The notes: a model not told the origin generated them from the letters alone. A stretch of DNA of 8,803 nt from Quadrisphaera sp. (GCA_029258695.1 JARIBR010000054.1:1-8803), one strand, 5' to 3'; numbered from the stretch's first letter, positions 1 through 5,437 are shown. Numbers and translations: made by a program.

Positions 1-16
1 GGAGACCAGCCGATGA
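1..16 (+). CDS. 3' end of an upstream gene, probably the ABC transporter ATPase partner (partial)
   Basis: The frame ending at the TGA at 14-16 reads Glu-Thr-Ser-Arg-stop. That stop overlaps the ATG of the next gene in an ATGA arrangement, typical of translationally coupled genes. ABC-2 permeases of this kind are normally encoded directly after their ATPase, so the fragment is most simply the C-terminus of that ATPase. Only four codons are visible, so the identity rests on context alone. Confidence 0.35.
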
Positions 17-807
17 GCGCCACCACCGCCACCCGCACGGCGCGCCCCGCCACGCCCAACGTCTTCGCACGGCCGCCCCTGGCCCGCCTGACCGCCGTGG
101 AGCTGCGCAAGAGCGTCGACACCCGCACGGGTCTCTGGCTGCTCGTGATCATCGCGCTGGGCTCCGTGGCGGTCGCCGTGGCACAGGTCCTCACCGGCGA
201 CGGGAGCGCCGGTGACTACGCGTCCTGGCTCTCCCTCCAGGGGGCACCGGTGGTCCTGCTGGTCCCGGTGCTCGCGATCCTCGTGCTCACCAGCGAGTGG
301 GGCTCGCGCACCGCCCTGACCACGTTCGCCCTCGTCCCCCGCCGCCAGCGCGTGCTCACCGCCAAGCTCGCCGCCGTCCTGCTCCTCACGGTGGCCGCCT
401 TCACGTTCAGCGCCGCCACGACCGCCCTCAGCACGGCGCTCGGAGCCGCGGTCCAGGACGTCCCCGCCGACTGGTCGCTGACGTGGTGGCAGGTGGTCCG
501 CCCCCTCGTCGTGCTCGGCGTCAGCGTCCTCGTGGCCTTCGCCCTGGCGCTGCTCCTGCGCAGCGCCGCGGCGGCCATCGTCGTCTTCTTCGCCGCCCAG
601 AACCTCATGCCCGTGGTCTTCGCGCTGGTCGCCGGCCTGCGTGACGTCGCGCCGTGGGTCGACTACAACACCGCGCTGCTGGACCTGTCCCAGCGGGAGT
701 CGGCGACCGGCGAGGTGTGGCTCCACCTCGCCACCGCCTCGGTGGTCTGGGTGCTCGTGCCCGCCGTGGTCGGGGCGTGGCGGGTCCAGCGCGCCGAGAT
801 CGGCTGA
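13..807 (+). CDS. ABC-2 family transporter permease
   Basis: Integral membrane subunit (264 aa) of an ABC transporter, probably an exporter, working with a separate ATPase encoded just upstream. A cytoplasmic N-terminus with an Arg-Leu-Thr-x-x-Glu-Leu-Arg-Lys segment (residues 25-33) precedes about six hydrophobic segments, near residues 41-60, 79-93, 117-140, 160-182, 186-208 and 237-256. Between segments 2 and 3 lies the motif at residues 94-113 (Ser-Glu-Trp-Gly-Ser-Arg-Thr ... Leu-Val-Pro-Arg-Arg-Gln-Arg), which I recognise from the actinobacterial ABC-2 permease family in multidrug or bacteriocin-type exporters. The ATG at 13 is supported by GGAGA at 1-5 and by the ATGA overlap with the preceding frame. 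The substrate cannot be told from the permease. Family assignment is firm and the export direction is inferred. Confidence 0.86.
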   Translation: MSATTATRTARPATPNVFARPPLARLTAVELRKSVDTRTGLWLLVIIALGSVAVAVAQVLTGDGSAGDYASWLSLQGAPVVLLVPVLAILVLTSEWGSRTALTTFALVPRRQRVLTAKLAAVLLLTVAAFTFSAATTALSTALGAAVQDVPADWSLTWWQVVRPLVVLGVSVLVAFALALLLRSAAAAIVVFFAAQNLMPVVFALVAGLRDVAPWVDYNTALLDLSQRESATGEVWLHLATASVVWVLVPAVVGAWRVQRAEIG

Positions 808-815
808 CCTGAGCC

Positions 816-840
816 GCCGACGCGCAGATCAGCGTCTGGC
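816..840. terminator. Possible bidirectional terminator hairpin between convergent genes
   Basis: GCCGACGC (816-823) can pair with GCGTC-T-GGC (832-840): eight base pairs, one bulged T, and an eight-base loop. It sits in the 41-bp gap between the permease stop and the stop of the convergent NmrA-like gene, where a shared terminator would be expected. There is no T-tract on either strand, so this is a weak call. Confidence 0.35.
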
Positions 841-848
841 CGAGCCCC

Positions 849-1706
849 CTAGGACGAGCTGCTGAAGGTCTGCGTCGCCCAGTCGGCGAAGGACGTCCAG
901 GCCACGTCCGGGTGCTCGGCGTGCAGGGCCGCGACGTCCACGCGGTAGCCCTCGCCGTTCAGGAACTCCCACATCGCGTGCATGTCGGCGCTGCGGATGG
1001 TGGCGAGCGGGGTGCGCTCGTGGCGGACCTCGCGGCCCAGCGCCGCGCCCAGCGCGCCCGCCATCCGCTCCGGCGAGGGGTCGTCGCTGGCCAGCTCGAC
1101 GCGCTGGCCGGTGAAGCGCTCGGGCGCGAGCAGCACGGTCGCCGCGAAGCGGCCCAGGTCCGGGCGGGCGAGCTGCTGCAGCCGGTGGTCGGAGGGTAGG
1201 GGGAGGTCCAGGACGCCGTCACGGATCCGCTGCTCACCGCCGAGGGCGTTGTCGAAGAAGTAGGTGGGCCCGAGGATCGTGAAGGGCACGTCCCCGGCGA
1301 TGATCTCCCGCTCGACGACGGCCTTGCTCTCGAAGTGCGGCACGCCGCTGTCCTGCGCCGCGCCGGCGACCGAGCTGAACACCAGGTGGGGCACGCGCGC
1401 GTCGCGGGCCGCGCCGAGGACCGCCCGGCCCTGCTCGACCTCGGCGTCCGGGCCGGACTCGAAGGGGGTGGTCAGGGCGAAGACGCCGGAGACGTCGTGC
1501 ATCGCGGCGGCCAGGGAGCCGCGGTCGGTGAGGGAACCGGCGACGACGTCGACCCCGCGGTCCGCGAGAGCGCGAGCCGACGACGACCCGGGGTCGCGGA
1601 CCGCCGCCCGCGCAGCAGCGCCGCGGGCCAGCAGCGCGTCGACCACGGCGCCGCCCTGCCCGCCCGTCGCTCCGAGCACCAGCACCGGTCGGTCGTCGTG
1701 CGCCAT
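849..1706 (-). CDS. NmrA-like NAD(P)-binding protein (atypical short-chain dehydrogenase family)
   Basis: A 285-residue Rossmann-fold protein of the NmrA/NAD(P)H-binding family, which includes redox-sensing regulators and NAD(P)H-dependent oxidoreductases such as quinone reductases. The N-terminus has the dinucleotide motif Gly12-Ala-Thr-Gly15-Gly-Gln-Gly18 after a hydrophobic beta strand. Strand two ends in Val-Arg37-Asp-Pro, where an arginine usually marks NADP(H) preference. The later Val-Phe-Ser-Ser-Val-Ala-Gly segment is also typical of the family. I do not see the Tyr-x-x-x-Lys pair of classical short-chain dehydrogenases; a Phe-Glu-Ser-Lys segment stands in that region, as in NmrA-like proteins. 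I chose the ATG at 1706 because GTGAGGACG lies just before it (AGGA at 1714-1717). An in-frame GTG at 1721 would use that Shine-Dalgarno as coding sequence. Substrate and partner are unknown. Confidence 0.84.
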   Translation of the reverse strand: MAHDDRPVLVLGATGGQGGAVVDALLARGAAARAAVRDPGSSSARALADRGVDVVAGSLTDRGSLAAAMHDVSGVFALTTPFESGPDAEVEQGRAVLGAARDARVPHLVFSSVAGAAQDSGVPHFESKAVVEREIIAGDVPFTILGPTYFFDNALGGEQRIRDGVLDLPLPSDHRLQQLARPDLGRFAATVLLAPERFTGQRVELASDDPSPERMAGALGAALGREVRHERTPLATIRSADMHAMWEFLNGEGYRVDVAALHAEHPDVAWTSFADWATQTFSSSS

Positions 1707-1743
1707 GGGTCTCGTCCTCACGTGGTGGGGTCACGGTGCCCGC

Positions 1744-1771
1744 CGCCTCGACGAGACAGCTCGTCGAGGCG
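1744..1771 (-). promoter_or_regulatory. Perfect 12-bp inverted repeat, 4-base spacer, upstream of the NmrA-like gene
   Basis: CGCCTCGACGAG (1744-1755) and CTCGTCGAGGCG (1760-1771) are exact reverse complements separated by ACAG. The repeat is 37 bp upstream of the NmrA-like start and about 100 bp beyond the permease stop, both on the minus strand. As RNA it would be a very stable stem with a tetraloop; as DNA it has the size of a dimeric repressor operator. No T-tract follows on either strand. I cannot decide between a leader hairpin or terminator and an operator. A weak -10-like TATCGT (1818-1823, minus) could start a leader that includes it. Confidence 0.5.
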
Positions 1772-1844
1772 CACCGGGCGGCGAGCCGGGTGCCGGGCAG
1801 ACCGGGCAGGCCGGGTGACGATACCCCGTGACGCCGGCGGGGCC

Positions 1845-1870
1845 GCCCGCGCGGTCGACGCCGCGCGGGC
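1845..1870 (-). terminator. Hairpin terminator of the APC permease gene
   Basis: GCCCGCGCGG (1845-1854) and CCGCGCGGGC (1861-1870) form a perfect 10-bp stem with a six-base loop. The stem begins at the last base of the permease TAG stop codon (minus strand, 1872-1870). A GC-only stem directly at the stop, without a U-tract, is the common form of intrinsic-terminator-like hairpin in high-GC actinobacteria. Confidence 0.6.
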
Positions 1871-3321
1871 TACCGAGGTCCGCGCTGATCAGGCAGGGTT
1901 CCCCGCTGCGCGGCGATCTCGACCATGCGGTCGTGCGCGCCGGGGCCTCGGCCCACGTGCGGGATCCGGGTGATGAGGACGGCTCCGGCCAGCGCCCAGC
2001 CACCGAAGATCACCCACTCGTAGGGCCAGACCAGCGCGGCCGGCATCCCCGGGAGGAACAGGACGCCCAGACCCGTGGCCAGGACGGCGGCGATGACCCC
2101 GGTGGGCACCCCTCCCGGGGTACGGAAGGGACGCTCCATGTCGGGCTCGGTGCGCCGCAGCACCACGAAGCTGATGGCCACCATGACGAACGAGATGATG
2201 AGGCTGACGCTGCCCGCGTCCACCAGCCACACGAGCATCTGCCGGCCGAAGACGGGCGCCAGGATCGACAGGCCGCCGATGAAGACCAGGGCGTTCTGGG
2301 GGGTCTTGTACCTCGGGTGCAGCCGGCCGAACCAGGCCGGCAGCATGCCCGACTCCGCCATGGCGTAGACCAGCCTGCTCGCTCCGATGAGGAAGCCGTT
2401 CCACGACGTCAGGATGCCCGCGATCCCGCCCAGCACCAGGATGTTGCCCATCAGCGGGCTGCTCCACAGGGCCGCCATCCCGTCGGCCACGGCGAGCTCG
2501 GACTCCGCGAGGTCGGCTGACGGCAGGGACGACCCGACCGTGAGCATGATGATGACGTACCAGGTGACGGCCGCCAGCAGCGACACCAGGATCATGATGC
2601 CGATCTTGCGGAAGGGCAGGTTGATCTCCTCCGCCGACTGCGGGATGACGTCGAAACCGACGAAGAGGAACGGCGTCGCGACGAGCACCCCGATGATCCC
2701 GGCGGATCCTCCGACGAACCACGGGTCCATCTCCTCGAGGCTCCCCCCGGTGAAGGAACCGAGGACCAGGGCGGCTCCGACGGCCACGAGGAACAGCACG
2801 GCGATCGTCTGGAACACCGCGGCCGCCCGCACGCCGCGGTAGTTGAGGTACGTCATCACCGCCGCGGCCCCGACCCCGACCGCGACCCAGGACAGGTAGA
2901 CGTCGTAGCCGGCGATGGTCCACAGCCTGCCGGCGAGCATGTCGGGGAAGAGGAAGAGCATCGTCTGCGGCAGGGCGACCGCCTCGAAGGCCACCACCGA
3001 GACGTAGCCGAGCACGAGGAACCACGAGCACACGAAGGCGGCCCTGGAACCCACGGCGCGCAGCACGTACTGGTGCTCGCCGCCCGCCTGCGGCATCGCG
3101 GAGACGAGCTCGGCGTAGGTCATGGCGACGAAGCCCATGACGACACCCCCGATGACGAAGGCCAGGGCTGCGCCGCCGCTGCCGGCCTCCTCGAGGAACC
3201 CGCCGGTCAGCACGATCCAGCCGAAACCGATCATCGCGCCGAAAGCGATGGCGAGGACGTCCCACGTCCCGAGGACGCGGCTGAACTTCTCGTCAGCCTG
3301 CTTGCCGTGCGCGTCGGCCAT
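1870..3321 (-). CDS. APC superfamily amino-acid/polyamine permease
   Basis: A 483-residue secondary transporter of the amino acid-polyamine-organocation superfamily, in the cytoplasmic membrane, with about twelve hydrophobic segments. The glycine-rich, partly unwound first helix is visible at Ala26-Phe-Gly-Ala-Met-Ile-Gly-Phe-Gly34, where APC members bind the substrate amino and carboxyl groups. Helix 6 and its exit loop are seen at about 218-240, with Gly-Phe-Asp ... Ala-Glu-Glu-Ile-Asn-Leu-Pro-Phe-Arg-Lys-Ile, a family hallmark. The substrate cannot be read from these motifs. The start is uncertain. The ATG at 3321 has no Shine-Dalgarno but a TANNNT box just before it, suggesting a leaderless message. 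An in-frame GTG at 3336 would add five residues and also lacks a well-spaced ribosome site. The neighbouring universal stress gene is on the same strand, and such domains often accompany APC transporters. Confidence 0.88.
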   Translation of the reverse strand: MADAHGKQADEKFSRVLGTWDVLAIAFGAMIGFGWIVLTGGFLEEAGSGGAALAFVIGGVVMGFVAMTYAELVSAMPQAGGEHQYVLRAVGSRAAFVCSWFLVLGYVSVVAFEAVALPQTMLFLFPDMLAGRLWTIAGYDVYLSWVAVGVGAAAVMTYLNYRGVRAAAVFQTIAVLFLVAVGAALVLGSFTGGSLEEMDPWFVGGSAGIIGVLVATPFLFVGFDVIPQSAEEINLPFRKIGIMILVSLLAAVTWYVIIMLTVGSSLPSADLAESELAVADGMAALWSSPLMGNILVLGGIAGILTSWNGFLIGASRLVYAMAESGMLPAWFGRLHPRYKTPQNALVFIGGLSILAPVFGRQMLVWLVDAGSVSLIISFVMVAISFVVLRRTEPDMERPFRTPGGVPTGVIAAVLATGLGVLFLPGMPAALVWPYEWVIFGGWALAGAVLITRIPHVGRGPGAHDRMVEIAAQRGTLPDQRGPR

Positions 3322-3326
3322 CCGAG

Positions 3327-3332
3327 AACGTA
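3327..3332 (-). promoter_or_regulatory. Candidate -10 box for a leaderless APC permease transcript
   Basis: Read on the minus strand, TACGTT ends five bases before the ATG at 3321, so transcription from a normal -10 distance would begin at or next to the A of the start codon. No convincing -35 is visible at 17-18 bp. The proposal rests on TANNNT plus the lack of a ribosome-binding site. Confidence 0.3.
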
Positions 3333-3361
3333 CCACCGCAGACCGTGACGAAGATCTCCCC

Positions 3362-3380
3362 GCGCACCCGTCGAGGGCGC
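3362..3380 (-). terminator. Short hairpin just after the universal stress protein gene
   Basis: GCGC-A-CC (3362-3368) pairs with GGGCGC (3375-3380): six pairs, one bulge and a six-base loop. It starts five bases beyond the stop of the universal stress protein gene on the minus strand, ahead of the permease start region. It may separate the two transcripts. There is no U-tract. Confidence 0.35.
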
Positions 3381-3384
3381 AGCC

Positions 3385-4329
3385 TCAGTCGTCGGCGGCG
3401 CGGACCACGGCGACGGGGCACCGAGCGCCGTGCACGACGGCGTGGCTGACCGAGCCGAGGAACAGCCCCCCGACGCTGCCGTGCCCCCGAGCTCCGACGA
3501 CGACCGTCCCCGCCTCGCCCGAGGCCGCGACGAGCGCCTGCGCGGGACGCTCGCGCGCCACCTGCACCTCGCCCTCCACGCTCGGCTCGAGGTCGCGGGC
3601 CCGAGCCAGCGCGGCCTGCGCGTTCTGCTCCGCGCTCTCCTGCGCCCACCGCTCGAGGTCGGCGAGGTACGCGGCGCCGTAGCCCCCACCGGCGGCGACC
3701 CTCTCCGGCGGTCTCCACGCGGCGAGCACCACGAGGGGAGCACCGGCCCTGGCCGCGGCGCGGGCCGCGTGGGCGACCGCCACCTCGGCGGCGTCGGAGC
3801 CGTCGACCCCCACGACCACGGGGTGACCGGGGCCCGGGCGCCGGTCGGCGTCACCGCGGACCACCACGACGGGGCACGCGGCCCTGGCGCTGACGGCGAA
3901 CGCCACCGAGCCCAGCAGCGCACCGGCCAGCGCGCCGCGACCGCGGTTGCCCACGACCAGCAGGTCGGCGTGCTGCGAGGCCCCCACCAGGGCGCGCGCC
4001 GGCCGGCTCAGCCGCACGTCGGTCTCGATGAGGTCCGCGGCGGGAGCGCCCTCGGTCTCAGCGGCCCGGGCCGCCGCCTCGGCGGTGATCCGCGCGCCCT
4101 CCTCACGAGCGAGGTGGGCCAGCACCGCTGCTCCCCCGAGGTCGGCGCCCTCCACGTCTGCGGCGTAGAGCACCCGCAACCGGGCGCCGCGTGAACCTGC
4201 CTCCTGGGCCGCCCACGTCAGCGCGGCACGCGACGACGGCGAGCCGTCGTCCGCGACCACCACCGTGGGATGCCGGGCGTCGCTGCTGTCGCTGCGCCCT
4301 CCCGAGGACGCCTGACGTGTCGTCACCAT
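3385..4329 (-). CDS. Universal stress protein with two tandem UspA domains
   Basis: A cytoplasmic nucleotide-binding stress protein of 314 residues with two UspA folds, about 21-159 and 169-311. Each opens with a beta strand ending in Asp-Gly-Ser (Asp28, Asp176) and closes with the ATP-binding signature Gly-x2-Gly-x9-Gly-Ser: Gly127/Gly130/Gly140-Ser141 and Gly279/Gly282/Gly292-Ser293. Both signatures are intact, so both domains should bind ATP. Tandem proteins of this length are common in actinobacteria, and several mycobacterial ones are induced by hypoxia through DosR. The start at 4329 is fixed by GGAGGT (4337-4342) seven bases upstream; in-frame starts at 4344, 4353 and 4368 lack such a site. 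A DosR-like palindrome lies 48 bp upstream. The gene sits between a heat-shock regulator gene and an APC permease gene on the same strand, which fits a role in stress response. Its precise target is unknown. Confidence 0.9.
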   Translation of the reverse strand: MVTTRQASSGGRSDSSDARHPTVVVADDGSPSSRAALTWAAQEAGSRGARLRVLYAADVEGADLGGAAVLAHLAREEGARITAEAAARAAETEGAPAADLIETDVRLSRPARALVGASQHADLLVVGNRGRGALAGALLGSVAFAVSARAACPVVVVRGDADRRPGPGHPVVVGVDGSDAAEVAVAHAARAAARAGAPLVVLAAWRPPERVAAGGGYGAAYLADLERWAQESAEQNAQAALARARDLEPSVEGEVQVARERPAQALVAASGEAGTVVVGARGHGSVGGLFLGSVSHAVVHGARCPVAVVRAADD

Positions 4330-4336
4330 CGTCACC

Positions 4337-4342
4337 ACCTCC
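4337..4342 (-). promoter_or_regulatory. Ribosome-binding site fixing the universal stress protein start
   Basis: Read on the minus strand, GGAGGT is followed by seven bases (GGTGACG) and the ATG at 4329. It is a near-perfect match to the anti-Shine-Dalgarno, whereas the longer in-frame starts have none at a usable distance. Confidence 0.75.
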
Positions 4343-4377
4343 ATCTCCAGCATGGCTCGTCGGCGCACCCGGCGCCA

Positions 4378-4393
4378 GCGACCAAGGTCCCGC
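4378..4393 (-). promoter_or_regulatory. DosR/DevR-box-like imperfect palindrome upstream of the universal stress protein gene
   Basis: The minus strand reads GCGGGACCTTGGTCGC. The DosR box of mycobacteria has the core GGGACTWWAGTCCC. Here the left arm GGGAC matches fully, the two central W positions are TT, and the right arm GTCGC matches four of five. It lies 48 bp upstream of the chosen start, a plausible distance for an activator site. Streptomyces has a DevRS-related system (OsdRK) that also controls universal stress genes. One site found by eye is suggestive, not proof. Confidence 0.35.
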
Positions 4394-4447
4394 CCGCACC
4401 GTCCGCGAGGCGGCGTCCAGGGGCTGCGCAGGGCCGTCGGGGGCGGC

Positions 4448-4723
4448 TCAGGGCTGCTCCGCGGCGGCCCGCAGCGCGCTGACCTGGGCCTCGAGATCGA
4501 GGACCATGGCGATGCCGGCGAGGTTCAGCCCCGCCCGCAGCAGCTCGCCGATGCGCACGAGGCGCTCGACGTCGTGGTCGCTGTAGCGACGCGTGCCGCC
4601 GGCGCTGCGCTCGGGCACCAGCAACCCGCGGGCCTCGTACAGGCGCAGGCTCTGCGCCCCCGTGCCGACCAGCTCGGCGGCCACGGAGATCCCGTAGACG
4701 CCACGATCGCGTGCATGACCCAT
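4448..4723 (-). CDS. MerR-family transcriptional regulator, HspR-like, very short
   Basis: A 91-residue protein that is almost entirely the MerR DNA-binding domain. It opens with Tyr-Gly-Ile-Ser-Val-Ala-Ala-Glu-Leu (10-18), a helix-turn-helix with Gln24-Ser-Leu-Arg-Leu-Tyr-Glu30, and a wing at Glu38-Arg-Ser-Ala-Gly-Gly-Thr-Arg-Arg-Tyr-Ser48. A second helical pair reaches residue 75, and a short C-terminal helix could dimerise. The Ile-Ser-Val-Ala-Ala start and the Pro-Glu-Arg-x-Ala-Gly-Gly wing resemble HspR, the repressor of heat-shock genes in Streptomyces and mycobacteria, but HspR proteins are usually 120-150 residues. No cysteines and no effector domain are present, so it should not sense metals or drugs. 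GGAGG (4728-4732) precedes the ATG by four bases. It is divergent from hsp20, which makes it the likely regulator of that gene. Family is sure; the heat-shock role is inferred. Confidence 0.85.
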   Translation of the reverse strand: MGHARDRGVYGISVAAELVGTGAQSLRLYEARGLLVPERSAGGTRRYSDHDVERLVRIGELLRAGLNLAGIAMVLDLEAQVSALRAAAEQP

Positions 4724-4746
4724 CGCGCCTCCAGCACTCCGCTCCC

Positions 4747-4759
4747 GGTCGCTCCGACC
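4747..4759. repeat. 5-3-5 inverted repeat in the MerR gene leader
   Basis: GGTCG (4747-4751) and CGACC (4755-4759) are exact reverse complements around CTC. The repeat lies about 24-36 bp before the MerR start, so it would be in that gene's leader or promoter. Its function is unknown, and repeats this short arise by chance in GC-rich DNA. Confidence 0.3.
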
Positions 4760-4770
4760 CCTGACGGTGA

Positions 4771-4814
4771 CTTGTCAGAGCATGCCACATCTGATAGAAC
4801 AGATCTGTCACAAG
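4771..4814 (+). promoter_or_regulatory. hsp20 promoter overlapped by candidate MerR/HspR-like operator repeats
   Basis: TTGTCA (4772-4777) and TAGAAC (4795-4800) are 17 bp apart, a good sigma-70-type promoter for hsp20 that would start transcription near 4807. Laid over it are TGTCAGA (4773-4779), TCTGATA (4790-4796) and TCTGTCA (4804-4810), variants of one half-site in both orientations. There is also a perfect palindrome ACAGATCTGT (4799-4808) and outer arms CTTGT (4771-4775) and ACAAG (4810-4814). This AT-rich island stands out in a GC-rich region. The spacer is 17 bp rather than the 19-20 bp of promoters that MerR proteins activate by twisting, so simple repression is more likely. Confidence 0.5.
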
Positions 4815-4836
4815 CACCATAGATCCTCTCTGGTGA

Positions 4837-4853
4837 CCGCGGCGATCCCGCGG
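4837..4853 (+). promoter_or_regulatory. Hairpin in the hsp20 5' leader
   Basis: CCGCGG (4837-4842) and CCGCGG (4848-4853) are self-complementary copies that form a six-pair stem with a five-base loop. It lies within the predicted hsp20 leader, between the promoter and the ribosome-binding site. It may stabilise the message or be part of a larger leader fold. Confidence 0.35.
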
Positions 4854-4872
4854 AGCCGGGGCCCACGACGAC

Positions 4873-4888
4873 GGAGGTACACCTCATG
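4873..4888 (+). promoter_or_regulatory. hsp20 ribosome-binding site inside a small start-codon hairpin (possible RNA thermometer)
   Basis: The strong Shine-Dalgarno GGAGG (4873-4877) is eight bases before the ATG. Its GAGG (4874-4877) is exactly complementary to CCTC (4882-4885), the four bases touching the start codon, around the loop TACA. Folding would hide both ribosome contacts. Small heat-shock genes are the classic place for RNA thermometers, and the Synechocystis hsp17 one is a single short hairpin. Four pairs is a minimal stem, so this is a hypothesis. Confidence 0.4.
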
Positions 4889-5317
4889 CTGATGCGCACC
4901 GACCCCTTCCGTGAGCTCGACCGCCTCACCCAGCAGGCGATGGGGTTCACCGGCACCGCGGCCCGGCCCTCGGTGATGCCGATGGACGCCTGGCGCGAGG
5001 GTGACACCGTCCACGTCGAGTTCGACCTCCCGGGCGTGAGCACCGACTCCATCGACCTGGACGTCGAGCGCAACGTGGTCACCGTGCGGGCCGAGCGGCC
5101 CACGCGCACCGGCGACGCCGAGTCCCTCGCCGCCGAGCGGCCGCGCGGGGTCTTCAGCCGCCAGCTGGTCCTCGGCGAGAACCTCGACACCGAGCGCATC
5201 GACGCCAGCTACGACCGCGGGGTGCTCAGCCTGACCATCCCCGTGGCCGAGCAGGCCAAGCCGCGCAAGATCTCGGTGTCCGGCCAGAGCGACGAGAAGC
5301 AGTCCATCGACGCCTGA
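4886..5317 (+). CDS. Small heat-shock protein, Hsp20/alpha-crystallin family
   Basis: An ATP-independent cytoplasmic holdase chaperone of 143 residues that binds unfolding proteins and forms oligomers. A short N-terminal arm with Asp-Pro-Phe-Arg-Glu-Leu-Asp-Arg-Leu (6-14), typical of the class, leads into the alpha-crystallin domain at about 32-120. Visible landmarks are Met-Pro-Met-Asp-Ala-Trp (31-36), Phe-Asp-Leu-Pro-Gly-Val (46-51) and the conserved Gly112-Val-Leu-Ser-Leu-Thr-Ile-Pro-Val120. The C-terminal Ile129-Ser-Val131 is the Ile-x-Val anchor that docks into a neighbouring subunit. Length matches the actinobacterial Hsp18/Acr type. The ATG at 4886 has GGAGG eight bases upstream; an ATG two codons later is less well placed. 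The gene is divergent from an HspR-like regulator gene and is followed by a strong hairpin, so it is probably monocistronic. Confidence 0.93.
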   Translation: MLMRTDPFRELDRLTQQAMGFTGTAARPSVMPMDAWREGDTVHVEFDLPGVSTDSIDLDVERNVVTVRAERPTRTGDAESLAAERPRGVFSRQLVLGENLDTERIDASYDRGVLSLTIPVAEQAKPRKISVSGQSDEKQSIDA

Positions 5318-5352
5318 CCGGAGCGGCAGGTCGACGCCCCGGGAGAGCAGGA

Positions 5353-5389
5353 CGGGGGCGCACGAGGGCGGGGCTCTCGCGCGCCCCCG
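5353..5389 (+). terminator. Strong hairpin terminator after hsp20
   Basis: CGGGGGCGC (5353-5361) pairs perfectly with GCGCCCCCG (5381-5389). After a single A/C mismatch, CGAGGG (5363-5368) pairs with CTCTCG (5374-5379, one G-U). The result is about 15 pairs with a five-base loop, 36 bp beyond the hsp20 stop. There is no T-tract. GAGAGC (5343-5348) could alternatively pair with GCTCTC (5373-5378), but that fold is weaker. Confidence 0.62.
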
Positions 5390-5437
5390 CCGCCGTGCGC
5401 ATCGGGGACGCCCGCCGCCCAGGGCCGACGCCCGTGA

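Noticed and set aside
1828..2520. Long plus-strand open frame antisense to the APC permease
   Set aside because: GC-rich DNA has few stops in any frame. The predicted product is low-complexity His/Arg/Asp-rich with no recognisable domain, while the minus-strand frame is a clear permease.
4330..4368. Upstream in-frame starts (4368, 4353, 4344) for the universal stress protein
   Set aside because: They would make the excellent GGAGGT site part of the coding sequence and have no comparable site of their own.
4724..4885. Classical HAIR element (CTTGAGT-N7-ACTCAAG) or CIRCE element
   Set aside because: Neither is present. Only CTTG-type half-sites with a different spacing are seen.
5402..5410. 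GGGGAC half-site before the decarboxylase as a second DosR box
   Set aside because: The second half-site is absent, and single half-sites are frequent in this base composition.
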